Shown here one piece after another: positions 1 to 7,793 of a stretch of 64,000 nt of DNA. The translations under genes were made by a program, and so were the position numbers. The stretch covers positions 2,480,001 to 2,544,000 of the forward strand of contig NZ_CP102850.1 in the NCBI RefSeq assembly GCF_024734075.1, given 5' to 3'. The notes beneath the pieces are model-generated. The model searched no databases. It saw only the letters and a program-made list of their open reading frames with translations, and was not told the DNA's origin. Within the stretch, counting starts at the first letter, position 1. Each line of letters opens with the position of its first letter. Source of the stretch: Gordonia mangrovi. Its GTDB lineage: Bacteria > Actinomycetota > Actinomycetes > Mycobacteriales > Mycobacteriaceae.

Positions 1-441
1 GATCCCCGACGACCCGCCGTGGATCAGCAGCAGCTCCCCGGATGCCAGATGCCCGGCGTCGAACACGTTGGACGCGACCGTGCACGCCACCTCGGGTAGC
101 GCGGCCGCACTGACGAGATCGACGGCGGTCGGCTTGGGCAGCACCTGCACCGCCGGCACCGCGACCTTCTCCGCGTAACCGCCGCCGGCCAGAAGTGCAC
201 AGACCTCGTCGCCGACCTTCCAGCCCGACACATGCTCACCCAGCGCGGCGATCCGGCCGGACACCTCGAGCCCGAGGGTGTCCACCGCGCCGGGCGGCGG
301 CGGATACAGGCCCTTGCGCTGCAGTAGATCCGCTCGGTTGACGCCCGCGGCCACGACGTCGATGACGACCTCGTGCGGGCCCGGCTCGGGATCGGGCAGA
401 GTGACGACGGACAGCTGATCGGTTCCGGCTATTGCGCGCAC
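1..441 (-). CDS. NAD(P)H-quinone oxidoreductase, PIG3/QOR type (3' part cut off by window edge)
   Basis: The 147 visible codons are the N-terminal half of a medium-chain dehydrogenase/reductase of the quinone oxidoreductase class, which reduces quinones with NAD(P)H in the cytoplasm. The family signature GVNRADLLQRKGLYPPPPG is present near residue 40, followed by GLEVSGRI and LAGGGYAEKV. The visible part ends at the start of the nucleotide-binding loop (HGGSSGI). No zinc-ligand pattern is seen, which fits the zinc-free QOR branch. I chose GTG at 441, giving the family-typical start VRAIAG, because a -10 box TAGTGT (449-454) lies 7 bases upstream and suggests a leaderless mRNA. A GTG at 459 is the alternative. 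The C-terminus is outside the window. Confidence 0.85.
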   Translation of the reverse strand, partial: MRAIAGTDQLSVVTLPDPEPGPHEVVIDVVAAGVNRADLLQRKGLYPPPPGAVDTLGLEVSGRIAALGEHVSGWKVGDEVCALLAGGGYAEKVAVPAVQVLPKPTAVDLVSAAALPEVACTVASNVFDAGHLASGELLLIHGGSSGI

Positions 442-519
442 CCTGCCGACACTAGTCACCGGTCGGTCGCCTGGGCCGATGTGCTCGCGACCTGCCTTCT
501 CCAGTAGCCTCGTGCGCAG

Positions 520-604
520 GGAAGCGTGGCAGAGCGGCCGAATGCACTCGCCTTGAAAGCGAGCGTGGGTAAAACCACCGGGGGTTCAAATCCCTCCGCT
601 TCCG
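520..604 (+). tRNA. tRNA-Ser(TGA)
   Basis: The acceptor stem GGAAGCG pairs with CGCTTCC at 597-603 and G604 is the discriminator. The anticodon stem CTCGC/GCGAG (547-551 with 559-563) encloses the anticodon TGA at 554-556. The T arm contains GGTTCAAATCC, and a long variable arm typical of serine tRNAs is present. CCA is not encoded (CAG follows). Two hairpin repeats lie directly downstream. Confidence 0.97.
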
Positions 605-626
605 CAGAGCATCGCTGCTGAATGCA

Positions 627-690
627 GAAACCTCACCTGTCGCCGGCGACCTTCGTTGTGCGGAAGGTCTGTGGCGAGAGGTGAGGTCTC
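627..690. repeat. Imperfect palindromic repeat, family 1, copy A
   Basis: The left arm 627-654 pairs with the right arm 663-690 (about 28 positions, roughly five mismatches) around an 8-base loop. The arms carry the family signature ACCTCACCTG near the outside and GACCTTC near the loop. Four more copies with the same layout occur in this window (786-847, 15302-15371, 42525-42584, 43570-43639). This copy begins 22 bases after tRNA-Ser(TGA). No U-rich tract follows, so it is not a standard terminator. Confidence 0.85.
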
Positions 691-743
691 GTGGTCGGGT
701 GGATGTGCGCGGTCAGCGCAGGCGGGAGCGCCGTCGACAGCCT

Positions 744-763
744 GTTCATTCGCGCGAATGAAC
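744..763. repeat. Perfect 20-bp palindrome between two hairpin repeats
   Basis: GTTCATTCGCGCGAATGAAC is its own reverse complement. It sits between family-1 copies A and B in a stretch with no convincing gene (605-887). It could be a protein-binding site or a recombination scar. No promoter can be assigned to it. Confidence 0.6.
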
Positions 764-785
764 TCGCGTAAGGGGCTCAATGCAG

Positions 786-847
786 AGACCTCACCACTTG
801 CCACAGACCCTCCGCGCGTCGGAGGTCCCTGGCGGCAGGTGAGGTCT
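786..847. repeat. Imperfect palindromic repeat, family 1, copy B
   Basis: The left arm begins AGACCTCACC and the right arm ends GGTGAGGTCT, with inner arms CCTCCG and CGGAGG around CGCGT. The layout matches copy A, which lies about 95 bases away. It is 41 bases from the end of the minus-strand methyltransferase gene, so in that orientation it could shape the 3' end of that transcript. Confidence 0.85.
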
Positions 848-887
848 TTGGCGCGGCGGCATGCATCCGGCTCGAGATGCGCGTTGC

Positions 888-1703
888 TCAGCCGGCGACC
901 GTGGCGGTCACCTGCAGGTACTCCCATTGCATGACGCCGTCATGCAGGTACCGGTCGGCGAGGCCGGCGATCGCGGCGTCGAGTTCGGCCGCGCGGTCGG
1001 TGTCGTCGCCGATGGTGCGGTAGGCGGCGATGGTGGGTCCGTAGGTGGCCTTGAAGAAGTCCCGGAACGCGGCACCGTCGGCGAAGTCGGTCACCTCGAG
1101 GGTTGCGGTGGTCGCGACGAGGTCGTGTACCCGTTCACCGAACAGACCGGCCACGTGGGTGGCATCTCCCCAGAGCACGCCGGGCTGCGCCCCGGGCGGG
1201 GGAGCGGGTGCGTAGGGCTTCATCACCTTGAACAGCTCACCGATGAAACCCGTTGGGGTCCAATTGATCAGACCGATCCGACCACCTGTTCGGGTGACCC
1301 GCGCGAGTTCGTCGGCGCACTCCTGGTGATGCGGTGCGAACATCACCCCGACACACGACACCGCGACATCGAAGGTGTCGTCGTCGAACGGGAGATACTC
1401 GGCATCCGCTGTGCGCCAGACGATACCGAGATCCGGGAACCGACTCTCGCCGGTCTGCAACAGTTCCGGGGTGAGGTCCGTGGCGACCACGTGGGCCCCG
1501 GTCCGGGCGGCCGGAACGGCCACATTGCCTGCGCCGGCGGCGATGTCGACCACTTTGTCGCTGGCGCCGATGCCGGTGGCCGTCACCAGCTGCGGCCCGA
1601 GGTCGGCGATGACGTCGGCTACCGCGGGATAGTCGCCGGACGCCCACATCGCGCGATGACGCTGCTTGATCGTGGCGTCGGTGGTGATGCTGTCGATTGT
1701 CAT
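888..1703 (-). CDS. Class I SAM-dependent methyltransferase
   Basis: This 271-aa protein has the Rossmann-fold methyltransferase layout: a VVDIAAGAGNVAVPAA SAM-binding motif I near residue 50, an acidic end of strand 2 (VVATDLTPE), and a post-I region FDVAVSCVGVMFAP typical of UbiE/COQ5-like (Methyltransf_11/25) enzymes. The substrate is unknown. The start at 1703 has an AGGAG ribosome site 8 bases upstream; a longer frame to 1787 lacks one. It is divergent from the HxlR regulator at 1908, so regulation by that protein is plausible but unproven. Confidence 0.85.
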   Translation of the reverse strand: MTIDSITTDATIKQRHRAMWASGDYPAVADVIADLGPQLVTATGIGASDKVVDIAAGAGNVAVPAARTGAHVVATDLTPELLQTGESRFPDLGIVWRTADAEYLPFDDDTFDVAVSCVGVMFAPHHQECADELARVTRTGGRIGLINWTPTGFIGELFKVMKPYAPAPPPGAQPGVLWGDATHVAGLFGERVHDLVATTATLEVTDFADGAAFRDFFKATYGPTIAAYRTIGDDTDRAAELDAAIAGLADRYLHDGVMQWEYLQVTATVAG

Positions 1704-1810
1704 GAACTCGTCTCCTGATGTGGAAGGGACCCGGTGATGCGCTCTACCGGCCGGGTACCGGCGTGACGGGGAGTGCCCAGTCACCATCCCGCGGGCGGGG
1801 CCGACGCATC

Positions 1811-1840
1811 CAGATCAAGATCTGAACTACCTCCGGTTCA
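1811..1840. promoter_or_regulatory. Candidate operator in the methyltransferase/HxlR divergent region
   Basis: Two short inverted repeats overlap: CAGATC-AA-GATCTG at 1811-1824 and TGAAC-N8-GTTCA at 1823-1840. They lie in the 204-base region between the two divergent start codons, where an autoregulated HxlR protein would be expected to bind. This is inference from position and symmetry only. Confidence 0.4.
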
Positions 1841-1907
1841 CAATCTGTACTGGTCAACCGCCGCACGTGGGTGTGTACTGAACGCGGCGGAGCAAAGGTG
1901 GTGTGCG

Positions 1908-2582
1908 ATGACCTCGTATGGACAGTTCTGTCCGGTCGCGAAGGCGATGGAACTCCTCGACGAACGGTGGACGATCCTCGTCGTCCGTGAACTGTTGTTG
2001 GGAAGCCGACATTTCAACGATTTGCGCCGAGGCGTGCCCAAGATGTCGCCGGCGCTGCTGACGAAGCGGTTGCGGACGCTGGAACGCGCCGGCGTCATTC
2101 GACGAACCGAGGTCGGCGGCCGATCGGTGTACACGCTCACCGACAAGGGCGAGGAACTCAACGAGGTCGTCGACGCGCTGAGCGCGTGGGGGATCCGGTG
2201 GATCGGCGAGCTCGGCGACGCCGACCTCGACCCACACCTGCTGATGTGGGACATCCACCGGTCGATGCCGATCGACCGGTGGCCGCGCCGCCGCGCGGTG
2301 TTGGAGTTCACCTTCCGTGACGTCATCGGCAAGGCGGGCTCCTGGTGGCTGGTGGTGAGCGAGGGAACCCCACAGGTGTGTGACTTCGATCCGGGATATG
2401 ACATCGACGGCACGGTGGTGACCGATCTGCGCACACTGACCGAGGTGTGGCGCGGCGACATCGATTGGCGGACCGCGTTGGCCGACAACACCATCACGAT
2501 CATGGCACCTGCCGAGATCCGCCGCGAGGTGCCCGACTGGATCGGGCAGAGCGAGTCCGCGGCGGTGCCCCGGCCGGCGTGA
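1908..2582 (+). CDS. HxlR-family winged-helix transcriptional regulator
   Basis: The protein has 224 aa. Residues 1-100 form an HxlR domain: CPVAKAMELLDERWTILVVRELL, then FNDLRRGVPKMSPALLTKRLRTLE and a wing ending in YTLTDKGEEL. The early cysteine typical of HxlR proteins is present (QFCPVAK). Residues 110-224 form an extra C-terminal domain seen in longer actinobacterial HxlR proteins, possibly ligand-binding. The ATG at 1908 has AAAGGTGG upstream. Its likely target is the divergent methyltransferase. Confidence 0.9.
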   Translation: MTSYGQFCPVAKAMELLDERWTILVVRELLLGSRHFNDLRRGVPKMSPALLTKRLRTLERAGVIRRTEVGGRSVYTLTDKGEELNEVVDALSAWGIRWIGELGDADLDPHLLMWDIHRSMPIDRWPRRRAVLEFTFRDVIGKAGSWWLVVSEGTPQVCDFDPGYDIDGTVVTDLRTLTEVWRGDIDWRTALADNTITIMAPAEIRREVPDWIGQSESAAVPRPA

Positions 2583-2597
2583 GAGCCGGTGTGAGCG

Positions 2598-3614
2598 TCA
2601 GAGCCAGTCGCGTCGGCGGAAGGTGAGATACAGGGCCGCCACCACCGCGGCGATCAGAATCGTGCTGGTGATGAAACCGAGTGTGCGCTCGTACCCGGGA
2701 AACGGCACGTTCTGGCCGTAGAAGCCGGTGATCGCCGTCGGCACCGCGATGATCGCGGCCCACCCCGTCAGCTTCTTCATCACCGAGTTGAGGCGGGCAT
2801 CGGCCAGCGACAGATTGGTCTCGAACACCGTGGTGATCATGTCCCGCACGGATTCGGTCCATTCGGCCGCGCGCAATGCGTGGTCGTAGAGGTCGGAGAA
2901 GTGCGGGTCGAGTTCCGACGGTGCGTCGTTCTCGAAACGCCGACGCTGGATGTTGCCGATGACCTCGCGCATCGGCAGTATGACGCGGCGCAACAGCACC
3001 AGATCCTTGCGCAGGTCATAGGTTTTGCGTTGCAGCTCCCGAGCCTCGACCCGCTCGTCGAACAGCGACCCCTCGAGGGACTCCACGGCGTCATCGAGAC
3101 GCTGCACGGCATCGAAATGGCCGTCGACGACGACGTCGAGCAATCCGTGCAGCAGCGCGCCGACGCCGTACTGTTTGCTGCCCATCTCATCCCACCGCGA
3201 CACCACCTCGTCGATGTCGAACCCCTCCGACAGGCGCACGGTGATCAGCGCGTTGTGCTTGATGAACATCGAGATGCGATGCAGTTCGAACTCGTCGGCC
3301 TTCTCCGTCGGGTGCTGCATGTCCGGTGAGGTGCCCTCCGAGGAGGTGATGGTGACGGCGTACACCATCAGGAATGTGTGGTGCGCGTAGGTGACGGTTT
3401 TGACCCGTTCCGCCTTGGCGGTGGTGTCCTCGATGGCGAACGGGTCGAGATCGAGTTCGTCGGCCAATGCGGCCATGGTGTCGTGGCTGGGGCACTGCAG
3501 ATCGGCCCAGATGAGCTCGCCATCGTGTCCGATGTGATCGGAGATGGCGCTGAGCTCGAAGCCGTCCACTTTCTCGCCGTTGCGCCAGATCTGGCCCCGC
3601 ACACGTTCTCCCAT
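2598..3614 (-). CDS. corA: CorA-family divalent cation transporter
   Basis: This 338-aa protein has the CorA plan: a large cytoplasmic N-terminal domain, a long helical stalk (residues about 160-270), and two C-terminal membrane segments. The first segment ends with the pore signature, here FYGQN instead of the usual GMN. A loop PFPGYE and the second segment follow, and the C-terminus is basic (RRRDWL), as in CorA. It probably moves Mg2+ or another divalent metal. The start is the ATG at 3614, with GGCAGGA as ribosome site; a longer frame to 3722 would overlap the divergent acyltransferase. Confidence 0.9.
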   Translation of the reverse strand: MGERVRGQIWRNGEKVDGFELSAISDHIGHDGELIWADLQCPSHDTMAALADELDLDPFAIEDTTAKAERVKTVTYAHHTFLMVYAVTITSSEGTSPDMQHPTEKADEFELHRISMFIKHNALITVRLSEGFDIDEVVSRWDEMGSKQYGVGALLHGLLDVVVDGHFDAVQRLDDAVESLEGSLFDERVEARELQRKTYDLRKDLVLLRRVILPMREVIGNIQRRRFENDAPSELDPHFSDLYDHALRAAEWTESVRDMITTVFETNLSLADARLNSVMKKLTGWAAIIAVPTAITGFYGQNVPFPGYERTLGFITSTILIAAVVAALYLTFRRRDWL

Positions 3615-3620
3615 GCCCAC

Positions 3621-3651
3621 ATCCTGCCACCGGATCGGCGGGTGGCAGGAT
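3621..3651. promoter_or_regulatory. Inverted repeat whose two arms supply the ribosome sites of corA and the acyltransferase gene
   Basis: ATCCTGCCAC (3621-3630) is the exact reverse complement of GTGGCAGGAT (3642-3651). Each arm places GGCAGGA 7-8 bases upstream of one of the two divergent starts (3614 minus, 3658 plus), which are only 43 bases apart. The promoters must therefore lie inside the opposing genes or overlap here. Confidence 0.6.
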
Positions 3652-3657
3652 CGCTGC

Positions 3658-4782
3658 ATGGCTGCGCGGATTCCGTCTCTGACCGGCATTCGCACCATCG
3701 CCGCCCTGTCGGTCTGCCTCACCCACGCGGCGTTCTGGACGGGTGACTACACCGACGACTACCTCGGGCGCCTGCTGTCGCGTTTCGAGATCGGTGTCGC
3801 CCTGTTCTTCGTCCTCTCCGGATATCTGCTGTTCTCGCCGTGGGTCGATGCGCTCGCGGGTCGTCGAGGTCGGCCATCGGTGGGCCGGTACTTCTGGCAT
3901 CGGGCCCGACGCATCCTGCCGGCGTACTGGCTCACCGTGCTCGCCGTGTACGGATTGTTCCTGATCTACACACCACCCGACGCCGCGCCCGCCGGCACCG
4001 GCTGGTCGGGCTTCCTGCGCAATATGACGCTGACCCAGGTGTACGGCTTCGGTCACCTGCACTCGGGTCTCACCCAGATGTGGAGCCTGGCCGCCGAGGT
4101 GGTGTTCTATCTGGCGCTGCCGGTCATCGCCGGGGGGCTGATGTTGCTCTGCGGAGGACGGTGGCGGCCGGATCTGCTGGTGGTGGGATTGGTGGCGCTG
4201 ATGTTGGTGTCACCGATCTGGTCGGTGATCGTCGCCGGCAGCACCGACCTCAGTCCCACCGCACGGCTGTGGGCGCCGGCCTTCTTCGGTTGGTTCGTCG
4301 CGGGCATGCTGCTGGCCGTCGTCGGACGCCTCGTCACCCGGTGGGATCCGACGATCTCGGTGGCGGTGGCCGCCGGGGCGTTGCTGCTGAGCGGCACCGC
4401 CATCGCCGGTGAGCCGACCATCACCCCCACCACTGCGTCGGCCACGATCGTCAAACATCTGCTCTATGTGGTCGTGGCGGTGGGACTGATCGGCCCGCTG
4501 ACGATCCGTGGCGTCGACGGCGGATGCGACTGGTGGGCACGGTGGTGCGGCAGTCGACCGATGGTGTGGTTCGGGGCGATCTCCTACGAGTTCTTCCTCG
4601 TCCACCTGATCATCCTCGAGGTGGTGATGGACCTGCTGGGGTGGCGGGTGTTCTCCGGGTCGACGATCGTCGCGTTCCTGCTGACCTCGGCCGTCAGTGT
4701 GCCGGTGGCCTGGCTGTTGCATCGGGTCACCCGGCCGATCACGCTCGCTCGCACGCCCGAGCCACTTGTCGGGCGCGGGTAG
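3658..4782 (+). CDS. Acyltransferase family 3 (OafA-like) membrane protein
   Basis: This 374-aa protein has about ten hydrophobic segments. The N-terminal pattern IPSLTGIRTIAALSVCLTHAAF carries the catalytic-type histidine of membrane acyltransferases. It is followed by EIGVALFFVLSGYLLF, ARRILPAYWLTV, and QMWSLAAEVVFYLALP, all conserved in family 3. Such enzymes move acyl groups onto cell-envelope glycans or lipids. The acceptor here is unknown. The ATG at 3658 has GGCAGGA upstream. Confidence 0.9.
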   Translation: MAARIPSLTGIRTIAALSVCLTHAAFWTGDYTDDYLGRLLSRFEIGVALFFVLSGYLLFSPWVDALAGRRGRPSVGRYFWHRARRILPAYWLTVLAVYGLFLIYTPPDAAPAGTGWSGFLRNMTLTQVYGFGHLHSGLTQMWSLAAEVVFYLALPVIAGGLMLLCGGRWRPDLLVVGLVALMLVSPIWSVIVAGSTDLSPTARLWAPAFFGWFVAGMLLAVVGRLVTRWDPTISVAVAAGALLLSGTAIAGEPTITPTTASATIVKHLLYVVVAVGLIGPLTIRGVDGGCDWWARWCGSRPMVWFGAISYEFFLVHLIILEVVMDLLGWRVFSGSTIVAFLLTSAVSVPVAWLLHRVTRPITLARTPEPLVGRG

Positions 4783-4849
4783 GATCGGCGGGACAGATGG
4801 CGCACCGGGCGCGATTCGAGGCCGGGTGGGAATTGAGGATTGACTGACG

Positions 4850-6091
4850 ATGGTCGACAACCGGCGCCCCGGTGTTCCGGCCGGGGCCACGACAGACGAC
4901 GAGATTCGCGCATGGTGCGACGAGTCGCGGCTCCCCGGTGAACGTCCGGAGCTCTCCGACACCGCGGCGGTCCTGATCGCGTCGGGTTTCCTCACGCCGG
5001 CCGGACGGGCCATCGTGGTCCGCCGGATCTCCACCGGCCTCCCGGTGCCCGTATTGCCCGGCGGCTTCGGCGACCTGCGTCGCCTGCAACGAGCCATCGC
5101 CCAGGCCGAACAGCAGCTCGACAACCCGATGGTGCCCGGTGTCGTGGCAGCCGTGATGCGCAACCGCGTCAACGGGCTGCACCGCCGACGCGATGACGCG
5201 CGCAAGTACATCGTGACCGCCAAGGGCGTGTTCGCCGGCGGCACACGGGCGATCCGGCGGGAACGGCGTGAGAACGTCTACCTCGAGATCGAGGAACGGG
5301 AACGGTTGTTCGCGGGGCTGCTGTGCACACCCACCCCCAATGTGCATTCGTCGGGGTACATGCGCCGCGCCGGGACCGCCGCCTTCGACCGGCTCGCCGG
5401 TGTGGTCGGCCAGGTGGCGTCGCGCTCCGGATATCCGCAGGCCGGTGAGTGGGCGAGTCAGATCCTCGCCCCGGAGCGGGAGGATGCGACGTCGGTGACG
5501 TCGCCGAACGCGGGTGCCGCGACCTTCGTCGACGGCTACGAGACGCTGCTGTTCGTCGCCGGCCACTTCTACGACCGCGTCGTCGGCAACCCGGCCTGGC
5601 TGTCGGATCATTTCGAGGTGCAACGCACGCAGGTGAACCTGCACGCGGAACTCGCCGAGATCGCCGCCGACGTCATCGCGCTGCGAGCCGTGCGCATCGA
5701 CCTCGACCGCGCCAAACGCAACGGCGGGTTCGACCAGTCCTTCGCCGACCACATCGACCGGCGCGAGAAGACGCTGCGGCCGGTGTGGACCGAACTGATC
5801 GACCGCGTGCAGGCGCTCGGTGAGGTCGCGGCAGTCGTCGAGTCGGCGGCCGTCGAACTGCGGGTGCTCGCCGAGTACAACCGGACCACCACGATCGACG
5901 AACGGATCGACGAACTCATCGCCCGGTCCGGTGACCGGGAGATGTCGGTGGACAACGCCAAGCGGCTGACCGAGCAGGTGCGCAGCGGGGAAGAACAGTT
6001 GCGCATCTACCGGGATGTCCTGCAGGGCAACATCGCCCGGATCTCACCGGCGACCGCCCGGGAACTGCCGGCTCGCTACGAACCGTCCTGA
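4850..6091 (+). CDS. Hypothetical protein, helical, 413 aa
   Basis: I do not recognise the family. The protein is soluble, rich in Arg, Glu and Ala, and largely helical, with no signal peptide or membrane segment. Residues about 215-400 look coiled-coil-like (long charged heptad-like runs such as ELIARSGDREMSVDNAKRLTEQ split over two helices). The ATG has GAGGA 10 bases upstream. It overlaps the convergent thioesterase gene by 16 bases at the 3' ends. The codon use is typical of the surrounding genes, so it is likely a real core or lineage gene. Confidence 0.75.
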   Translation: MVDNRRPGVPAGATTDDEIRAWCDESRLPGERPELSDTAAVLIASGFLTPAGRAIVVRRISTGLPVPVLPGGFGDLRRLQRAIAQAEQQLDNPMVPGVVAAVMRNRVNGLHRRRDDARKYIVTAKGVFAGGTRAIRRERRENVYLEIEERERLFAGLLCTPTPNVHSSGYMRRAGTAAFDRLAGVVGQVASRSGYPQAGEWASQILAPEREDATSVTSPNAGAATFVDGYETLLFVAGHFYDRVVGNPAWLSDHFEVQRTQVNLHAELAEIAADVIALRAVRIDLDRAKRNGGFDQSFADHIDRREKTLRPVWTELIDRVQALGEVAAVVESAAVELRVLAEYNRTTTIDERIDELIARSGDREMSVDNAKRLTEQVRSGEEQLRIYRDVLQGNIARISPATARELPARYEPS

Positions 6092-6576
6092 GGCCGCATC
6101 CAGGAACGCAGGAACGCCTTCTCCGTCGGGCTCAGCCGACGCAGGGTGTGTGCCTGCGCGTCGACCACCGCCATCTGGGTGCTCGCCACGCATGCGGCCT
6201 TCGTGGTCGCGTCGTCGCCGCACGCGCGGATCTCGTAGCCGATCGTGAAATCCACCGAGCGATGGCCCGCGATCCACATCCCCACCCGCAACGGTGTGTC
6301 GTCGTGCCGCAGTTGGCGTTGGTACCGGATCTCGACGTGCACGATCATCGCGCTCATGATCAGTGCCGCGACGTCGTCGTCGGACTCGCTCGCACTTCTC
6401 GCCGCCATCAGCCACTCGATCCGCGCCTCCTCCATCAAGGTGACCATCCGCGCGTGATTGATGTGTCCGAAGGCGTCCATATCCGACCAGCGCACCGGAA
6501 CCCGCGCGGCGAACGCGAAACCATCGGGGTCGAGACCCGTACCGGTCGGTACGTCGGGACTGGGTGACGAGGGCAT
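6076..6576 (-). CDS. Acyl-CoA thioesterase, 4HBT hotdog fold
   Basis: This 166-aa protein matches the 4-hydroxybenzoyl-CoA thioesterase/YbgC layout: VRWSDMDAFGHINHARMVTLMEEARIEWL near residues 28-56, with the catalytic-type aspartate in SDMDAFGH, and later IRYQRQLRHDDTPL. It likely hydrolyses acyl-CoA thioesters in the cytoplasm. The ATG at 6576 has AGGAGG 7 bases upstream. A longer frame reaching 7029 runs through the neighbouring esterase promoter and start and is rejected. Confidence 0.88.
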   Translation of the reverse strand: MPSSPSPDVPTGTGLDPDGFAFAARVPVRWSDMDAFGHINHARMVTLMEEARIEWLMAARSASESDDDVAALIMSAMIVHVEIRYQRQLRHDDTPLRVGMWIAGHRSVDFTIGYEIRACGDDATTKAACVASTQMAVVDAQAHTLRRLSPTEKAFLRSWMRPQDGS

Positions 6577-6595
6577 CGGCCGCCTCCTGATGGTT

Positions 6596-6646
6596 GTGCG
6601 CGCTGGTCTGGCCGGCGTGCGCGCGCTGGTCTGGCCGGCGTGCGCC
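6596..6646. repeat. Short tandem repeat
   Basis: A 21-base unit at 6596-6616 (GTGCGCGCTGGTCTGGCCGG plus C) is followed directly by a 23-base near-copy at 6617-6639 with an added GC, then the start of a third unit (GTGCGCC). It lies between the thioesterase start and the esterase gene. It may be a slipped-strand array of variable length. No function is evident. Confidence 0.7.
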
Positions 6647-6808
6647 GGGGCGACCTGCAGCATAGTGTCGGGGGTTCCGAAAGGCGTCGTCCGATCAGTA
6701 CTCTGGTCGGAGGACATCGCGGTCGGCCGGGGACACCGTGAATTCAGTTTTTCGGACGCCCCGTACGACGACGTCGCGGGCGGCACGTGCGTTGTGGTGA
6801 GGGAAAGC

Positions 6809-7789
6809 ATGCGGAAGTCGTATCGGTGGTCGGCGCTCGTGGCCGCCATGCTGATCGGGGTGCTCGCCGCGCCCGGGGTGGCGCACGCCGACACCAAGGT
6901 CGCCGAGATCTCGAAGGCATCCAAGCTGAGTCCGCTGCGTACCGACATCTGGGTGGACTCACCGTCCATGGGCGGCAAGGTGAAGGTTTCGGTCCTCACC
7001 CCCCAGTTCTCGTCCGGCCCACGTTCCACCGTCTACCTGCTCGACGGTGCCGACGCGGGTGAGGACGTCAGCGATTGGATCACCAAGGGCAAGGCCGGGA
7101 AGTTCTTCGCCGACAAGAACGTCAACGTGGTGTTGCCGACCGGCGGGGCCGGCAGCTTCTACACCAATTGGGTGCAGCACGACCCGGCCCTGGGCAAGCC
7201 CCAGTGGGAAACGTTCCTCACCAAGGAATTGCCCCCGCTGATCGACGAGCGTTTCGACGGAACGGGTCGCAATGCGGTCGTCGGCCTGTCGATGGGTGGA
7301 CAATCGGCCTTCACCCTGGCGATGCGTCAGCCCGCCCTCTACAGCGGGATCGCGTCGCTGAGCGGATGCCCGCCGGTGTCCGGGCCGGTCAACGAGAGCT
7401 ACGTCCGCACCACCGTCGCCCGCAGCGGCGGCGACGCCACCAACATGTGGGGTCCGTTCGGCTCGGCGAACTGGGCTGCGCACGATCCCAGCAAGCATCT
7501 GGACCGGCTCCGAGGCAAGGACATCTTCATCGCAGCGGGCTCCGGCGCGATCGGGCCCCGCGATCTGACCGCTCCCTATGATCCGGAGGACGGCCCGCGT
7601 GAGGCGGTCACCGCCGCCGGCTCGGCTCTCGAACTCGGCGCGTGGCGCTGCTCGTTGGAGTTCGCCGCCACCCTACGGGCCAACAACGTGGCATTCACCG
7701 ACGGCTTCCGGCTGATCGGCACCCATAGCTGGATCTACTGGGAACAGGATCTCCGGAAGGCCTGGCCCACCATTTCCCGCGGCCTGTGA
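6809..7789 (+). CDS. Secreted esterase/mycolyltransferase of the antigen 85 family
   Basis: This 326-aa protein has a signal peptide (MRKSYRW, hydrophobic core, cleavage after AHA near residue 27) and an alpha/beta-hydrolase fold. TVYLLDGADA and FYTNWVQHDP resemble antigen 85 regions. The nucleophile elbow GLSMGGQSA places Ser161 at the active site. Ag85 enzymes transfer mycolic acids to trehalose and arabinogalactan outside the membrane. This is the expected job in a mycolata cell, although other corynomycolyl esterases share the fold. A GTG 4 codons upstream is an alternative start. Confidence 0.88.
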   Translation: MRKSYRWSALVAAMLIGVLAAPGVAHADTKVAEISKASKLSPLRTDIWVDSPSMGGKVKVSVLTPQFSSGPRSTVYLLDGADAGEDVSDWITKGKAGKFFADKNVNVVLPTGGAGSFYTNWVQHDPALGKPQWETFLTKELPPLIDERFDGTGRNAVVGLSMGGQSAFTLAMRQPALYSGIASLSGCPPVSGPVNESYVRTTVARSGGDATNMWGPFGSANWAAHDPSKHLDRLRGKDIFIAAGSGAIGPRDLTAPYDPEDGPREAVTAAGSALELGAWRCSLEFAATLRANNVAFTDGFRLIGTHSWIYWEQDLRKAWPTISRGL

Positions 7790-7793
7790 GCTC

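Noticed and set aside
620..850. CRISPR array
   Set aside because: The two repeats here are long imperfect palindromes, not short direct repeats with unique spacers, and no cas genes are present.
656..934. Open frames across the region after tRNA-Ser(TGA)
   Set aside because: They are made largely of the two hairpin repeats and have no ribosome site or protein-like composition.
861..1718. 285-codon plus-strand frame antisense to the methyltransferase
   Set aside because: The opposite strand has an intact SAM-binding motif and ribosome site, whereas this frame is Gly/Arg/His-rich shadow.
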